Assembly: GCF_947489565.1 (NCBI RefSeq)
Contig: NZ_CANLEA010000019.1
Location: 44,297-108,296 of the forward strand
Reading direction: 5' to 3'
DNA: 64,000 nt
Origin: an uncultured Kordia sp.
GTDB taxonomy: Bacteria > Bacteroidota > Bacteroidia > Flavobacteriales > Flavobacteriaceae
The stretch's first letter is position 1. Every line of letters starts with the position of its first letter. The notes beneath the pieces are model-generated. The model was given only the letters and a program-made list of their open reading frames with translations. It had not been told where the DNA came from and made no database searches. Below are positions 17,679 through 26,237 of this stretch, one piece after another. A program made the translations under genes and the position numbers.

Positions 17679-20048
17679 ATGAAAACTATAATTACATTTT
17701 TAATCACTTTTATTTGCTCTATTAGTTTTGGGCAGACTTTTAAAGGAAAAATAATCGACAAACAAAATCAACCTATTTCATTTGCGAATGTGGTTGCAAA
17801 AAATACAACTGATAATTCGCTAATTACTGGAGTGATTTCTGATGAACATGGAGCGTTCTCTATTGAAGTGAAAAATGTAAACATATATTTAGAAGTTAGT
17901 TTTGTTGGATTTATCACCAAGAAAATAAACCCTACTCAATCAAATATTGGAACAATTGTTTTAGAAGAAGGAGGACAGCAACTACAAGAAGTTGTAATAA
18001 CGGCACGTAAAAAACTCATTCAACAAAAAGTAGACAGGTTAATTTTTAATGTAGAAAATACCGTTGCTGGTACTGGAGGAACAGCACTTGATGCATTAAA
18101 AGCCACACCAAGTGTAAATGTAGAAACGGATAAATTAGCTATTATAGGAAAAGGGAATGTTCGCGTAATGATTAATGATAGAATTGTACAATTATCAGGA
18201 AATGAACTCACTGCTTATTTGAACACCATTGCATCCGACGATATTAAAAATATTGAAGTCATTACAACGCCACCTTCAAAATATGATGCTGAAGGTAATA
18301 GCGGACTTATCAATATTGTTTTAAAAAAATCAAAAGAAAACAGTTGGAATAATCAAATTAGAACTTCTTACACGCAAGCAACATACGCATTATTCAATTT
18401 TGGAAATACATTTAACTATAATAAAAACAAAGTAAGTGTAATTGCATCATTGAATGGAACAAAAGGACACACAGCACAGTTTAATGAATTTGATATTATT
18501 TACCCATCGGCATCTACCGAAACAAATCTTGACATGAAAAATAAAGAAAATATGATTTCAGGAAGACTCGGTTTAGATTATAAGTTAACCGATAATGCTA
18601 CAGTTGGAATTTCATATATTGGTTCGTTTGAAGATAAAAGCATAAACGATGGTGGAAGAACACGTACAGACGATGGAAATGGAACGTTTACAATAAATCA
18701 AGGGAATGCTAATACAACTAATAAAAACCATTCAATCAATGCGCATTACATTCAAAAATTAGATACACTTGGTAGAAAATTAGCTATTGATGTCGATTAT
18801 TTTAATTTTAAAAATTCTTTCGATAGAAACTTTAGCAGTGAACAATTTATCACAAATCAAAACTATTTTGAAGCAAGAAATAACACCAATCAAAACATTA
18901 AAAACTATAGTGGAAAAATAGATGTAGAGCATCCAAGCAAATGGGGAAGCTTTTCTTATGGAGTTAAAAGTACTGTTACAAAAACGGATAGTGATGTTGC
19001 CTTTTACAATACTACTACAGGCATTCCAGTTTTTGATCCTACGCAAAGTAATGAATTCATGTATTCTGAAAATATCAACGCTGTATATGCAGATATGTCT
19101 AAACCATTAAATGAAAAATGGCAAGCAAAAATTGGACTTCGCTTTGAAAATACACGAACAAAAGGAGTTTCAAAAACAAACAATCAAACGGACATCAATA
19201 CATACAACAAACTATTTCCATCTGTATTTTTAGGATACAATCCAAGTGAAAAAAATATGTTTAATCTAAGCTATAGCAAAAGAATTCAACGACCAAGTTT
19301 TGAACGTTTAAATCCGTTTCGTTTCTATATCAATTCAATTTCGTATCAAGAAGGAAATCCGTTTTTAAGACCACAAATTTCTGATAATTTAGAATTCACT
19401 CACATTTACAAAGGAAAACTTATTAGTAAAGCATTTGTGAGTTATGTAGATGATGGATATTTCAATATTATCAAAGCAGAAGACGGAGCGCAACAAAGAA
19501 TTGTAGTAACATTCGATAATTTTTATACAGCTTTTAATTATGGATTAACTGAAACTTTCATATACAATCCGACTCCATGGTGGAATACTACAACCCAAGC
19601 AACATTATCAAAAATGGACACGCGTTATAAAGACGGATTTGATTTAGATGCTGAATTATTAAGCCAATGGAATTTTCAGTTTTACAATAGAAATACATTT
19701 CATTTAAACGAAGCAAAAACAATTCAAGCAGAAACTACGTTCATCTATGCTACTCCACAAAAATTAATGTATTTTTCAATATCAGAAATGGTGAGTCTTG
19801 ATCTGGGTTTAAAGTTTTCCTTACTCGATAAAAAACTAAATTGTGTATTGGCTGTCAATGATATTTTAAAACGTAGAGCAACGAGTGTAAATACCAAAAC
19901 CAATGGAATTGACCAAACGTACTATAATTATTTTGACACTAGAAGTGTGAAATTTAGCTTGAACTATAGCTTTGGCAATAAAAAAATAAAAGTGAAGCAA
20001 CGTAACTCTGGAAACGAAGAAGAACAAGACAGAGCAAAAAATAACTAA
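17679..20048 (+). CDS. TonB-dependent receptor, outer membrane beta-barrel family
   Basis: A signal peptide (MKTIITFLITFICSISFGQ) precedes a carboxypeptidase-regulatory-like domain (residues 20-95, FKGKIIDKQNQPISFANVV), a plug domain (about 110-230, with NDRIVQLSGNELTAYL) and a long beta-barrel of the OMP_b-brl_3 type ending LNYSF followed by a basic tail. These receptors import or bind ligands at the outer membrane; many of this subtype lack an obvious TonB box. It is followed by a strong terminator and then a LytS/LytTR pair. The ligand is unknown; the neighbouring peptides make a peptide ligand conceivable. Confidence 0.88.
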   Translation: MKTIITFLITFICSISFGQTFKGKIIDKQNQPISFANVVAKNTTDNSLITGVISDEHGAFSIEVKNVNIYLEVSFVGFITKKINPTQSNIGTIVLEEGGQQLQEVVITARKKLIQQKVDRLIFNVENTVAGTGGTALDALKATPSVNVETDKLAIIGKGNVRVMINDRIVQLSGNELTAYLNTIASDDIKNIEVITTPPSKYDAEGNSGLINIVLKKSKENSWNNQIRTSYTQATYALFNFGNTFNYNKNKVSVIASLNGTKGHTAQFNEFDIIYPSASTETNLDMKNKENMISGRLGLDYKLTDNATVGISYIGSFEDKSINDGGRTRTDDGNGTFTINQGNANTTNKNHSINAHYIQKLDTLGRKLAIDVDYFNFKNSFDRNFSSEQFITNQNYFEARNNTNQNIKNYSGKIDVEHPSKWGSFSYGVKSTVTKTDSDVAFYNTTTGIPVFDPTQSNEFMYSENINAVYADMSKPLNEKWQAKIGLRFENTRTKGVSKTNNQTDINTYNKLFPSVFLGYNPSEKNMFNLSYSKRIQRPSFERLNPFRFYINSISYQEGNPFLRPQISDNLEFTHIYKGKLISKAFVSYVDDGYFNIIKAEDGAQQRIVVTFDNFYTAFNYGLTETFIYNPTPWWNTTTQATLSKMDTRYKDGFDLDAELLSQWNFQFYNRNTFHLNEAKTIQAETTFIYATPQKLMYFSISEMVSLDLGLKFSLLDKKLNCVLAVNDILKRRATSVNTKTNGIDQTYYNYFDTRSVKFSLNYSFGNKKIKVKQRNSGNEEEQDRAKNN

Positions 20049-20054
20049 TTCACA

Positions 20055-20094
20055 ATAAGACTGTTTAAAGTATTGGAGCTTTAAACAGTCTTAT
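20055..20094. terminator. Strong hairpin terminator after the TonB-dependent receptor gene
   Basis: A perfect 16-base stem (AATAAGACTGTTTAAAG with its complement) around an 8-base loop, only 6 bases after the stop codon. It separates the receptor gene from the sensor kinase gene. Confidence 0.8.
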
Positions 20095-20137
20095 CTTAAA
20101 CTAAAAATGTATTTTGTAAACCTAAAATCACAAGCAA

Positions 20138-21163
20138 GTGAAGATTTTCAATCAAAAAATAGAACTAAAGCATATTTTAATTGTATTAGCATTATTGTTT
20201 ATAAGCAATGCCGTTAAAATTTTTGTTTTCTATTATGTTAGAATTAAAGGTGATATTGATTTTTATGACTATTACCATCATCTAACTATTTTACTATTTT
20301 CTATAGTTTCATTTATATCGGTATTTGTTTCTTGGAAACTCATTAATAAAATTGATACTTCAAAAACAATTTTAAAGTTTATAAAAGTCTATGCCTTATC
20401 TTTTATATTATTTAATAGTGTAGGACTTGTTATCGATTATATACTGTGGACAACACTTAATAATGAGTCGTATGATTATATAGGAAGATTTTTTAACATG
20501 TTGTCAGTCACTATATTCTTTAGTGATGTTTTTGCACTTACTTCTGCATTTTTATATTTCAGACAATCTCAAAAAATCGCATTAGAATTAGAAGAAACCG
20601 AAAAAGAAAAGGCAATTTTTCAATCACAAATGCTACAAAAGAATTTAGAACCACATTTTTTATTCAATAATTTGAGTGTTTTATCAGGATTAGCAAAAAA
20701 GAATCCTGAACAAATGGAAGATTTTATCGATGATTTTTCAGATGTATATCGTTACTACTTAAAGCATGGAAATCATCAATTAGTCGATTTAACGAATGAG
20801 TTATCATTTATAAAAAAATATATGAGTTTGATGGGAAAACGTTTTGGAAAAGCGTATCAAATTATAAATGAAATTGAAAATCCAAAAGGACTTGTCATTC
20901 CATGTTCATTGCAATTATGTGTAGAAAACGCAATCAAACATAACAAAGCAAGCGCTGAAGCTCCATTATTCATTTCACTTTCTAGCACAGCGGAAAGCAT
21001 CATCATCAAAAACAAGTTGAATAAAGTAGATTTTACCTTGGGAACAGGTGTGGGAAACAATTATCTCAAACGTCAATACCAAATCAATTTTACAAAAGAA
21101 GTAGTTTTTACTGAAACGGATACTGAATTTATTGTTGAAATTCCATTAATTTTTGAAATATGA
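20138..21163 (+). CDS. LytS/YehU-type sensor histidine kinase
   Basis: The protein appears to start at GTG. Four hydrophobic segments occupy residues 10-140 and a short coiled coil follows (ALELEETEKEKAIFQSQML). The His_kinase domain is recognised by LEPHFLFNNLSVLSGL, with the phosphate-accepting His near residue 173, and by CVENAIKHN in the ATPase part. These kinases phosphorylate LytTR regulators. The stop codon overlaps the next start by 4 bases (ATGA). Confidence 0.9.
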   Translation: MKIFNQKIELKHILIVLALLFISNAVKIFVFYYVRIKGDIDFYDYYHHLTILLFSIVSFISVFVSWKLINKIDTSKTILKFIKVYALSFILFNSVGLVIDYILWTTLNNESYDYIGRFFNMLSVTIFFSDVFALTSAFLYFRQSQKIALELEETEKEKAIFQSQMLQKNLEPHFLFNNLSVLSGLAKKNPEQMEDFIDDFSDVYRYYLKHGNHQLVDLTNELSFIKKYMSLMGKRFGKAYQIINEIENPKGLVIPCSLQLCVENAIKHNKASAEAPLFISLSSTAESIIIKNKLNKVDFTLGTGVGNNYLKRQYQINFTKEVVFTETDTEFIVEIPLIFEI

Positions 21164-21903
21164 AAGTATTAATCATAGAGGACGAAGCTATTAATATTGA
21201 AATTATTTCAGATCATATACTGCGATACAATGACAAAATCGAAATTGTAGCATCGCTCCGAAGTAAAGAAGAAGTCGAAAAATGGAGTCAAACGAATGCG
21301 CAAGTAGATTTAGTATTTTCTGATATTGAATTGTTAGATGGAAATGTATTTTCGCTATTGAAAACCAATATTATAAAATCTCCTATCATTTTCACAACGG
21401 CTTACAACACCTTTTACCAAGAGGCTTTCGATGTAAACGGAATCGCTTATCTGTTAAAACCTATTAGTTATAACAAGTTTGGCAAGGCCATGGAAAAGTA
21501 TGAAAATCTACAAAACAATGAAGTTGATTGGAAAAAAATATCTGAGGCAATTCACGGATTAGATACGAATTACAAAGAACGTATTATCATAAAAACCAAA
21601 ACAGAACTAAAAATCTTAACTACAAAAAATACAGGAGCCATTTTATCGAATTCTGGAAAGTGTATCGCTATTGATGAGAAGGGAAAAGAAAATGAATTTC
21701 GTTACAAGTTGTCAGATTTAATCAAAGAACTTAATCCGAAAGAGTTTTTTCAAATCAATAGAGGAGAGATCGTTAATATTAATTTTATTGAAAAAATTGA
21801 ACCTTATTTTGGAGATAGATTGGCTATTTCTATCAAAAACTACAAGCAGCATTTAATTACAAGTGCTTCAACTACTAGCGAATTCAGAAAATGGCTTGAA
21901 TAA
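21160..21903 (+). CDS. LytTR-family response regulator
   Basis: Residues 1-120 form a receiver domain (MKVLIIEDEA, phospho-acceptor Asp55 in VFSDIELLDG, Thr and Lys in FTTAYN and LLKPIS). Residues about 140-245 form a LytTR DNA-binding domain (RIIIKTKTELKIL, FFQINRGEIVNINFIEKIEPY). It is the cognate partner of the overlapping kinase. Family regulators bind pairs of direct repeats; a target is not identified, but the TonB receptor and nearby peptide genes are plausible. Confidence 0.93.
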   Translation: MKVLIIEDEAINIEIISDHILRYNDKIEIVASLRSKEEVEKWSQTNAQVDLVFSDIELLDGNVFSLLKTNIIKSPIIFTTAYNTFYQEAFDVNGIAYLLKPISYNKFGKAMEKYENLQNNEVDWKKISEAIHGLDTNYKERIIIKTKTELKILTTKNTGAILSNSGKCIAIDEKGKENEFRYKLSDLIKELNPKEFFQINRGEIVNINFIEKIEPYFGDRLAISIKNYKQHLITSASTTSEFRKWLE

Positions 21904-22031
21904 ATAGACTTTAGGTGTTTTTATAGAAAAAGAGATAAAATCATTGTCTTAAGTCATCAAAAAAGAACACAAGTCACTGCATTCAAAATAAAGAAGGAAG
22001 TTTAAAAAACAATCCTTCTTTATTTTAGTAC

Positions 22032-22235
22032 TTACAAAGTAAATGTGATGATAACAGTGCAATACCATTCAGTAGATGGGCAAATGTTCGTAGGACATTC
22101 ATCTGTAGGGTAGGGACGAACAACACCCGATTCGTCAGCATGATCTCCTTCTGATCCTCCACTGATTTGAGAGGCTTTAAAATTTGAAATTGAGTGTTTG
22201 TTGAGAGATAACCTTTTTAAAGATTGTTTTTTCAT
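22032..22235 (-). CDS. GG-leader RiPP precursor-like peptide 4 (67 aa)
   Basis: Leader MKKQSLKRLSLNKHSISNFK then ASQISGG, followed by a 40-residue core SEGDHADESGVVRPYPTDEC... that is acidic at first and carries three Cys (DECPTNICPS, WYCTV). It has the same leader as peptides 1-3. It lies 128 bases beyond the LytTR gene on the opposite strand. Modifying enzymes were not found. Confidence 0.78.
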   Translation of the reverse strand: MKKQSLKRLSLNKHSISNFKASQISGGSEGDHADESGVVRPYPTDECPTNICPSTEWYCTVIITFTL

Positions 22236-22416
22236 ATGAATATTATTTAGAATTAAATAATCAATTTAATAAAATCAGATAAGAGTTTGAAAAAAAATAC
22301 ATAAGCGTAAAGAAATTTAAAAAACAGTAGGATCAATGATATTGACAAGAAATATTAATAACAAACTATGATAGTAATCGACTATCGATGTTTAATTAGT
22401 ATTAGTTTTACAAACA

Positions 22417-22448
22417 AAAAAATCCCAACACAATTGCTAGGATTTTTT
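22417..22448 (-). terminator. Terminator downstream of the tRNA genes
   Basis: On the minus strand AAAAAATCCTAGC... pairs with ...GGGATTTTTTT; the stem is imperfect in the middle but ends in a T7 run. It lies about 20 bases beyond the tRNA-Leu 3' end. Confidence 0.55.
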
Positions 22449-22468
22449 ATTAAGAAGAAATTTCTTAG

Positions 22469-22552
22469 TACCGAAGATGGGAGTCGAACCCACACGCTCT
22501 AATGAACACATGGCCCTCAACCATGCCTGTCTACCAATTCCAGCACTTCGGT
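22469..22552 (-). tRNA. tRNA-Leu (anticodon GAG)
   Basis: An 84-base cloverleaf: acceptor ACCGAAG/CTTCGGT, D-arm with GGAATTGGTAGAC, anticodon stem CATGG/CCATG with loop TTGAGGG giving anticodon GAG, a long variable arm as in class II tRNAs, and T-arm with GGGTTCGACTCC. No CCA is encoded. Confidence 0.93.
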
Positions 22553-22571
22553 ATTATGTGCTTTGCAAAAA

Positions 22572-22598
22572 TAAAAAAAGTTAAGCAAATGCTTAACT
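22572..22598 (-). terminator. Hairpin between tRNA-Lys and tRNA-Leu
   Basis: AGTTAAGCA and TGCTTAACT pair almost without loop on the minus strand and are followed by T7, so a partial terminator or processing hairpin between the tRNA genes is likely. Confidence 0.55.
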
Positions 22599-22605
22599 CC
22601 TTTTG

Positions 22606-22678
22606 TGACCTGGCTGGGGCTCGAACCCAGGACCCTCTCCTTAAAAGGGAGATGCTCTACCAACTGAGCTACCAGGTC
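22606..22678 (-). tRNA. tRNA-Lys (anticodon TTT), copy 2
   Basis: A 73-base cloverleaf with acceptor GACCTGG/CCAGGTC, D-loop AGTTGGTAGA, anticodon stem TCTCC/GGAGA with loop CTTTTAA (anticodon TTT) and T-arm GGGTTCGAGCCC. Identical to the copy 26 bases upstream. Confidence 0.95.
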
Positions 22679-22703
22679 ATAGACCTCTGTAGTGTAATTT
22701 TGT

Positions 22704-22776
22704 GACCTGGCTGGGGCTCGAACCCAGGACCCTCTCCTTAAAAGGGAGATGCTCTACCAACTGAGCTACCAGGTCA
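22704..22776 (-). tRNA. tRNA-Lys (anticodon TTT), copy 1
   Basis: Same 73 bases as the neighbouring copy: acceptor GACCTGG/CCAGGTC, anticodon loop CTTTTAA. A tandem duplication. Confidence 0.95.
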
Positions 22777-22922
22777 TTCAAAAAGAACTAATATTAATTC
22801 CTTGAATGCGGGTGCAAATATAACATCATAATTTTATTTTTCAAGTCTTTTTTAATATAATTTTCTCTTTTTTTTTCTGATTTTTGTAAGCGCTTAAAAA
22901 TAAATAAATTATAATAGAAGAA

Positions 22923-23438
22923 ATGACGATAATACTTTTAGGATATATGGCAAGTGGAAAGAGTTCTGTTTCAAAATTATTGGGAACCGAATTGGAATTG
23001 CCCGTGCTCGATTTAGACGATTATATTGAAATGAAAGAGGAAAAAACAATTCCTGAGATTTTTGAAACGAAAGGAGAAATTTATTTCCGAATGAAAGAAC
23101 ATCAATATTTGAAAGAAGTATTAGAAACAAAAGAACCAATGATTTTGTCTTTAGGAGGCGGAACGCCGTGCTATGCGAATAATATGAAGTTAATTCATGA
23201 ATACACGCAGCAAACGTTCTATCTGCAAACTTCTATTCCAGAAATTATCAACAGAGTGAAAGATGAAAAAGCAAAGAGACCTTTGATTAGTGAGATTGCC
23301 AATGAAGACTTACCAGAATTTATTGGAAAGCATTTGTTTGAACGTAATGCGTTTTATCAACAAGCTACGCATAGCATTTTGACAGATCAAAAAACAATAG
23401 AAAGTTTGGTAGAAGAAATTAAGACACAATTAGATTAA
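22923..23438 (+). CDS. aroK: Shikimate kinase
   Basis: The 171-residue enzyme has the P-loop GYMASGKSS (residues 7-15), the shikimate-binding Asp in LDLDDYIE and the GGG motif in LSLGGGTPCY, followed by the lid KRPLI. It phosphorylates shikimate at the 3-hydroxyl with ATP, a step of aromatic amino-acid synthesis in the cytoplasm. It overlaps the convergent phosphoribosyltransferase gene by 9 bases at the stop codons. Confidence 0.95.
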   Translation: MTIILLGYMASGKSSVSKLLGTELELPVLDLDDYIEMKEEKTIPEIFETKGEIYFRMKEHQYLKEVLETKEPMILSLGGGTPCYANNMKLIHEYTQQTFYLQTSIPEIINRVKDEKAKRPLISEIANEDLPEFIGKHLFERNAFYQQATHSILTDQKTIESLVEEIKTQLD

Positions 23439-23930
23439 ATATGCTGTGTCTTCTTCTGCAAAAACAACATCAATATGTTCTTGGATAGAAGTAGATAATG
23501 AAATTCCTTTAAAATCTGCTTTTATAGGATACTTCTTGTGATTTCTATTTACAAGTACAGCAGTTTTAAAATTCTTCAAAGGAACGTCTAAAAAGTGCTT
23601 TACGCCGTAAATTAAAGTCGTACCTGAATTCAAAACATCATCCGTAAGAACTAAAGGCTTATTAATATAGGCTTCTTTTGGAATAGAAGTCGTAATTGTT
23701 TGTAACGGATTTTGCTTATCAATCTTAACTTCACACAAGGTAATAGCAGCGTCTGTAATTTTTTCTAACTCAGCTTTTATCTTTTGTGCAAAAACAAATC
23801 CATTCTTCGCAATTCCTGCAATGATGATTTCCTCTTCATTCACATTCGATTCCAAAATTTGGTAAGCTATACGACGTGTTTTGTGTTGAATTTGCTGGTG
23901 ATTGAGTATAATATTTCCCGTTACGGTCAT
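23430..23930 (-). CDS. Phosphoribosyltransferase (PRTase type I, PyrR-like)
   Basis: The PRPP-binding motif is PLVLTDDVLNSGTTLIYG near residue 95, with an N-terminal RIAYQILESN segment and the FVFAQKI loop typical of short PRTases such as PyrR or hypoxanthine PRTase. The family transfers ribose-5-phosphate from PRPP to a nitrogenous base. The base specificity is not clear; Bacteroidota copies next to aroK are usually called 'phosphoribosyltransferase family protein'. Confidence 0.85.
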   Translation of the reverse strand: MTVTGNIILNHQQIQHKTRRIAYQILESNVNEEEIIIAGIAKNGFVFAQKIKAELEKITDAAITLCEVKIDKQNPLQTITTSIPKEAYINKPLVLTDDVLNSGTTLIYGVKHFLDVPLKNFKTAVLVNRNHKKYPIKADFKGISLSTSIQEHIDVVFAEEDTAYLI

Positions 23931-24002
23931 GACTTCAAAAATTTAAGTAAACGATGTAGAGGCAAAGCTCAGAACATTTAAATGCTTGATTATCGAGTAA
24001 AA

Positions 24003-24395
24003 TTAAGAATTACTTTCATCATCGTCAAAAGTATCATCTAGATATTCATCAATTTCACGACGATCTTTTTTAGTCGGTCTTCCAGTTCCTTGTTTGCGAT
24101 AATGATCTTTGGCGTGTTTTAACAATTCTAAATGTTCAAAGTTCTCTTTTGGCGTCGTATCAACTCTATAAATATCAACAAGCTTTGCACCAACACGATT
24201 TGGTGGAATATCAAGTACGGTTAAATGTCTTGAAACTTGCTCCTTACGGACTTCAATTTTGTCCGTAGGATATACATCTCGAGAAGGCTTTACAGTAGCG
24301 CCATTTATTTTTACGTGTCCCTTCTTACATGCTGTTGTAGCAATGTTTCGGGTCTTAAAATAACGCACGCACCAAAGGTATTTATCTATCCTCAT
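24003..24395 (-). CDS. S4-domain RNA-binding protein (HslR/Hsp15-like)
   Basis: Residues 1-60 form an S4 domain (MRIDKYLWCVRYFKTRNIAT, GHVKINGATVKPSRDV). The basic tail (YRKQGTGRPTKKDRREIDEYL) matches Hsp15. E. coli Hsp15 binds stalled 50S subunits carrying nascent chain-tRNA and helps recycle them. Length 130 is normal. Confidence 0.88.
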   Translation of the reverse strand: MRIDKYLWCVRYFKTRNIATTACKKGHVKINGATVKPSRDVYPTDKIEVRKEQVSRHLTVLDIPPNRVGAKLVDIYRVDTTPKENFEHLELLKHAKDHYRKQGTGRPTKKDRREIDEYLDDTFDDDESNS

Positions 24396-24475
24396 ACAAA
24401 AACTCTAAAAACTACGTTAAAGAATATACAAAAGTAGGATAAAATTGTATCTTGCAACCCAAAATTTAAAAAACA

Positions 24476-25477
24476 ATGATGAAGTTTGTAAAATTTACCT
24501 TTTTAACAATAATCGCGACTGTGATTGTTTTATCGTGTAAAAGTGATGACGATCCAGTTTCTTTTGCAGAGCTACGTGATAGAGGTGAACAGCAGATAGA
24601 AGATGATGCTGCTCTTGTGGAATTTTTAAGTACACATTTCTATAATTATGAAGATTTTGATTTTACGAATCCTGAAAGTACAGCAAATGATACTTTTACA
24701 ATGACATTTGGTAAAATTGAAGGCGCTAATGCAGATAAAACACCTTTAATTGATCAAGTAGAAGTTCGTACAACTACATACTTTGATGTAGATTATAAGT
24801 ATTATGTATTAAAGTTACGTCAAGGTGGAGGAAAAACGTTTACAAGTTTTGATGAGGTGAATTTGACATATAGAGGTCAGACACTCGATTTAGAAACGTT
24901 TGATTTCAGAATTACACAACAAAATATATTATTAGTTGGAGCTGCTGTAAGTACAGTACGTGGTTTTCAATTAGGTTTGCCTGAATTTAATGCCGCAGAA
25001 AGTATTGTGGAAGGTGGAGACGGTTTCTTAGAAGCTAGAAATGGTGGACTAGGAGCTATATTTTTCCCTTCAGGACTAGGATATTTCAGTGTTCCTCAAG
25101 ATGGAATTGATGCATATTCTCCATTAATCTTCTCTTTCAATATATTTGATGCTACATATATAGATGTTGATTCAGATGGTTTATTGTCTTCAATGGAAGA
25201 TAGAGACGGAAATAATGATGTTGCAAATGATGATACAGACGGAGATGGAATTCCTGATTTTAGAGATTCTGATGATGACGGAGATGGAACCCTAACAGTA
25301 AATGAAGTAGGACAAGATACATACACGTTAAATCCTGGAGATCCAGAGCCAACGTATGCTAGCAATGAAATTGTAAGAACTAGAGATACAGATGCTGCTG
25401 GAGTAACGACCATTACAACGGTAACTTTAACAGATACAGACGGAGATGGTACTCCAGATTATTTAGATAATAACTAA
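24476..25477 (+). CDS. FKBP-like lipoprotein with calcium-binding DxDxDG repeats
   Basis: A lipoprotein signal (IVLSCKSDDD) leads into an FKBP-like domain (residues about 90-230, with VNLTYRGQTLDLETFDF, VRGFQLGLPEFNAAE and AIFFPSGLGYFS). After that come thrombospondin type-3-like acidic repeats (DVDSDGLLSSMEDRDGNND, DTDGDGIPDFRDSDDDGDG, DTDGDGTPDYLDNN). FKBP family members catalyse prolyl isomerisation, but active-site aromatic residues look poorly kept. Outer-membrane or periplasmic location is expected. Confidence 0.82.
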   Translation: MMKFVKFTFLTIIATVIVLSCKSDDDPVSFAELRDRGEQQIEDDAALVEFLSTHFYNYEDFDFTNPESTANDTFTMTFGKIEGANADKTPLIDQVEVRTTTYFDVDYKYYVLKLRQGGGKTFTSFDEVNLTYRGQTLDLETFDFRITQQNILLVGAAVSTVRGFQLGLPEFNAAESIVEGGDGFLEARNGGLGAIFFPSGLGYFSVPQDGIDAYSPLIFSFNIFDATYIDVDSDGLLSSMEDRDGNNDVANDDTDGDGIPDFRDSDDDGDGTLTVNEVGQDTYTLNPGDPEPTYASNEIVRTRDTDAAGVTTITTVTLTDTDGDGTPDYLDNN

Positions 25478-25504
25478 AAGAATTTAGTACCTAACTATAC
25501 AATG

Positions 25505-25533
25505 AAAACACTTCTTAACGGAAGTGTTTTTTT
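25505..25533 (+). terminator. Terminator of the FKBP-like gene
   Basis: AAAACACTTC and GAAGTGTTTT form a perfect 10-base stem with loop TTAACG and a following T run, 28 bases after the stop. The 18-base core CACTTCTTAACGGAAGTG recurs in inverted form after the next gene. Confidence 0.85.
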
Positions 25534-25663
25534 GTATGATCAATTTTCTAGAGAAGCCCATTTTACTTTGAATTGAGCCAAATCATGTAGTTTTCTTTTC
25601 CTATTTTAGCTATTAATACTATACTTTAAGCATGTACAAATAGAATTTGAACTCTATATAGTT

Positions 25664-26179
25664 ATGAAAGAACAAAAATTAAATAGTCCTTTAGTTCAAA
25701 AGCTTATTTCAAAAGGATTTTATCAATATTCTGACATATTGGAAGATTTCAATTTGGAAAAATTCATAGAAAGTATCAGCGACTTATTCGCTCCATTTTT
25801 TAGCAAAGAGTATATAAAGGAAAACTTATCAATTCCAGATGAATATATTCAATTTTTAAAGAGTATAGGAGGAAGTTTGCATAATGGTTGGGATTATTTT
25901 CACGGAGAGAGACTGGTCATAAGCGATACAAGGCACTGGTTAGACTTATATGGCGAAGATTTTAAAGAAATGGAAACTACAGAAAATGTCTTAAGATTGC
26001 ATATAAGTATTGCATCTCAAGGAGATAAACAAGTGATTCTTTTAAACTGTGATAAAAGTTCTAAAGGCGTACATACATATTATTGGTTTGAAGATGCGCA
26101 TCCATGGGACGGATATTCTGAAGGTAATTCCGATTGGAACAGTTTAGAAGCTTTTTTAATAGATGATTATAAAATATAA
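25664..26179 (+). CDS. SMI1/KNR4 (SUKH) family protein
   Basis: The 171-residue protein has the SUKH pattern: LSIPDEYIQFLKSIGG near residue 65, central beta strands with conserved Trp, and a C-terminal SDWNSLEAFLIDD. SUKH proteins are frequently immunity proteins of polymorphic toxins, but housekeeping copies exist. No toxin gene is adjacent. It is framed by two inverted copies of the same terminator core. Confidence 0.72.
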   Translation: MKEQKLNSPLVQKLISKGFYQYSDILEDFNLEKFIESISDLFAPFFSKEYIKENLSIPDEYIQFLKSIGGSLHNGWDYFHGERLVISDTRHWLDLYGEDFKEMETTENVLRLHISIASQGDKQVILLNCDKSSKGVHTYYWFEDAHPWDGYSEGNSDWNSLEAFLIDDYKI

Positions 26180-26187
26180 TAAACAAA

Positions 26188-26211
26188 AAGCACTTCCGTT
26201 AAGAAGTGCTT
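26188..26211. terminator. Terminator between SUKH and outer-membrane protein genes
   Basis: AAGCACTTC pairs with GAAGTGCTT around the loop CGTTAA. It lies between converging genes and can act for both. Confidence 0.8.
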
Positions 26212-26237
26212 CGTATATATTTTCAAAAGGTTCAATC

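Noticed and set aside
12434..22235. A complete lanthipeptide or rSAM biosynthetic cluster
   Set aside because: No LanB/LanC, radical SAM, or C39 peptidase-transporter gene lies in or next to the island.
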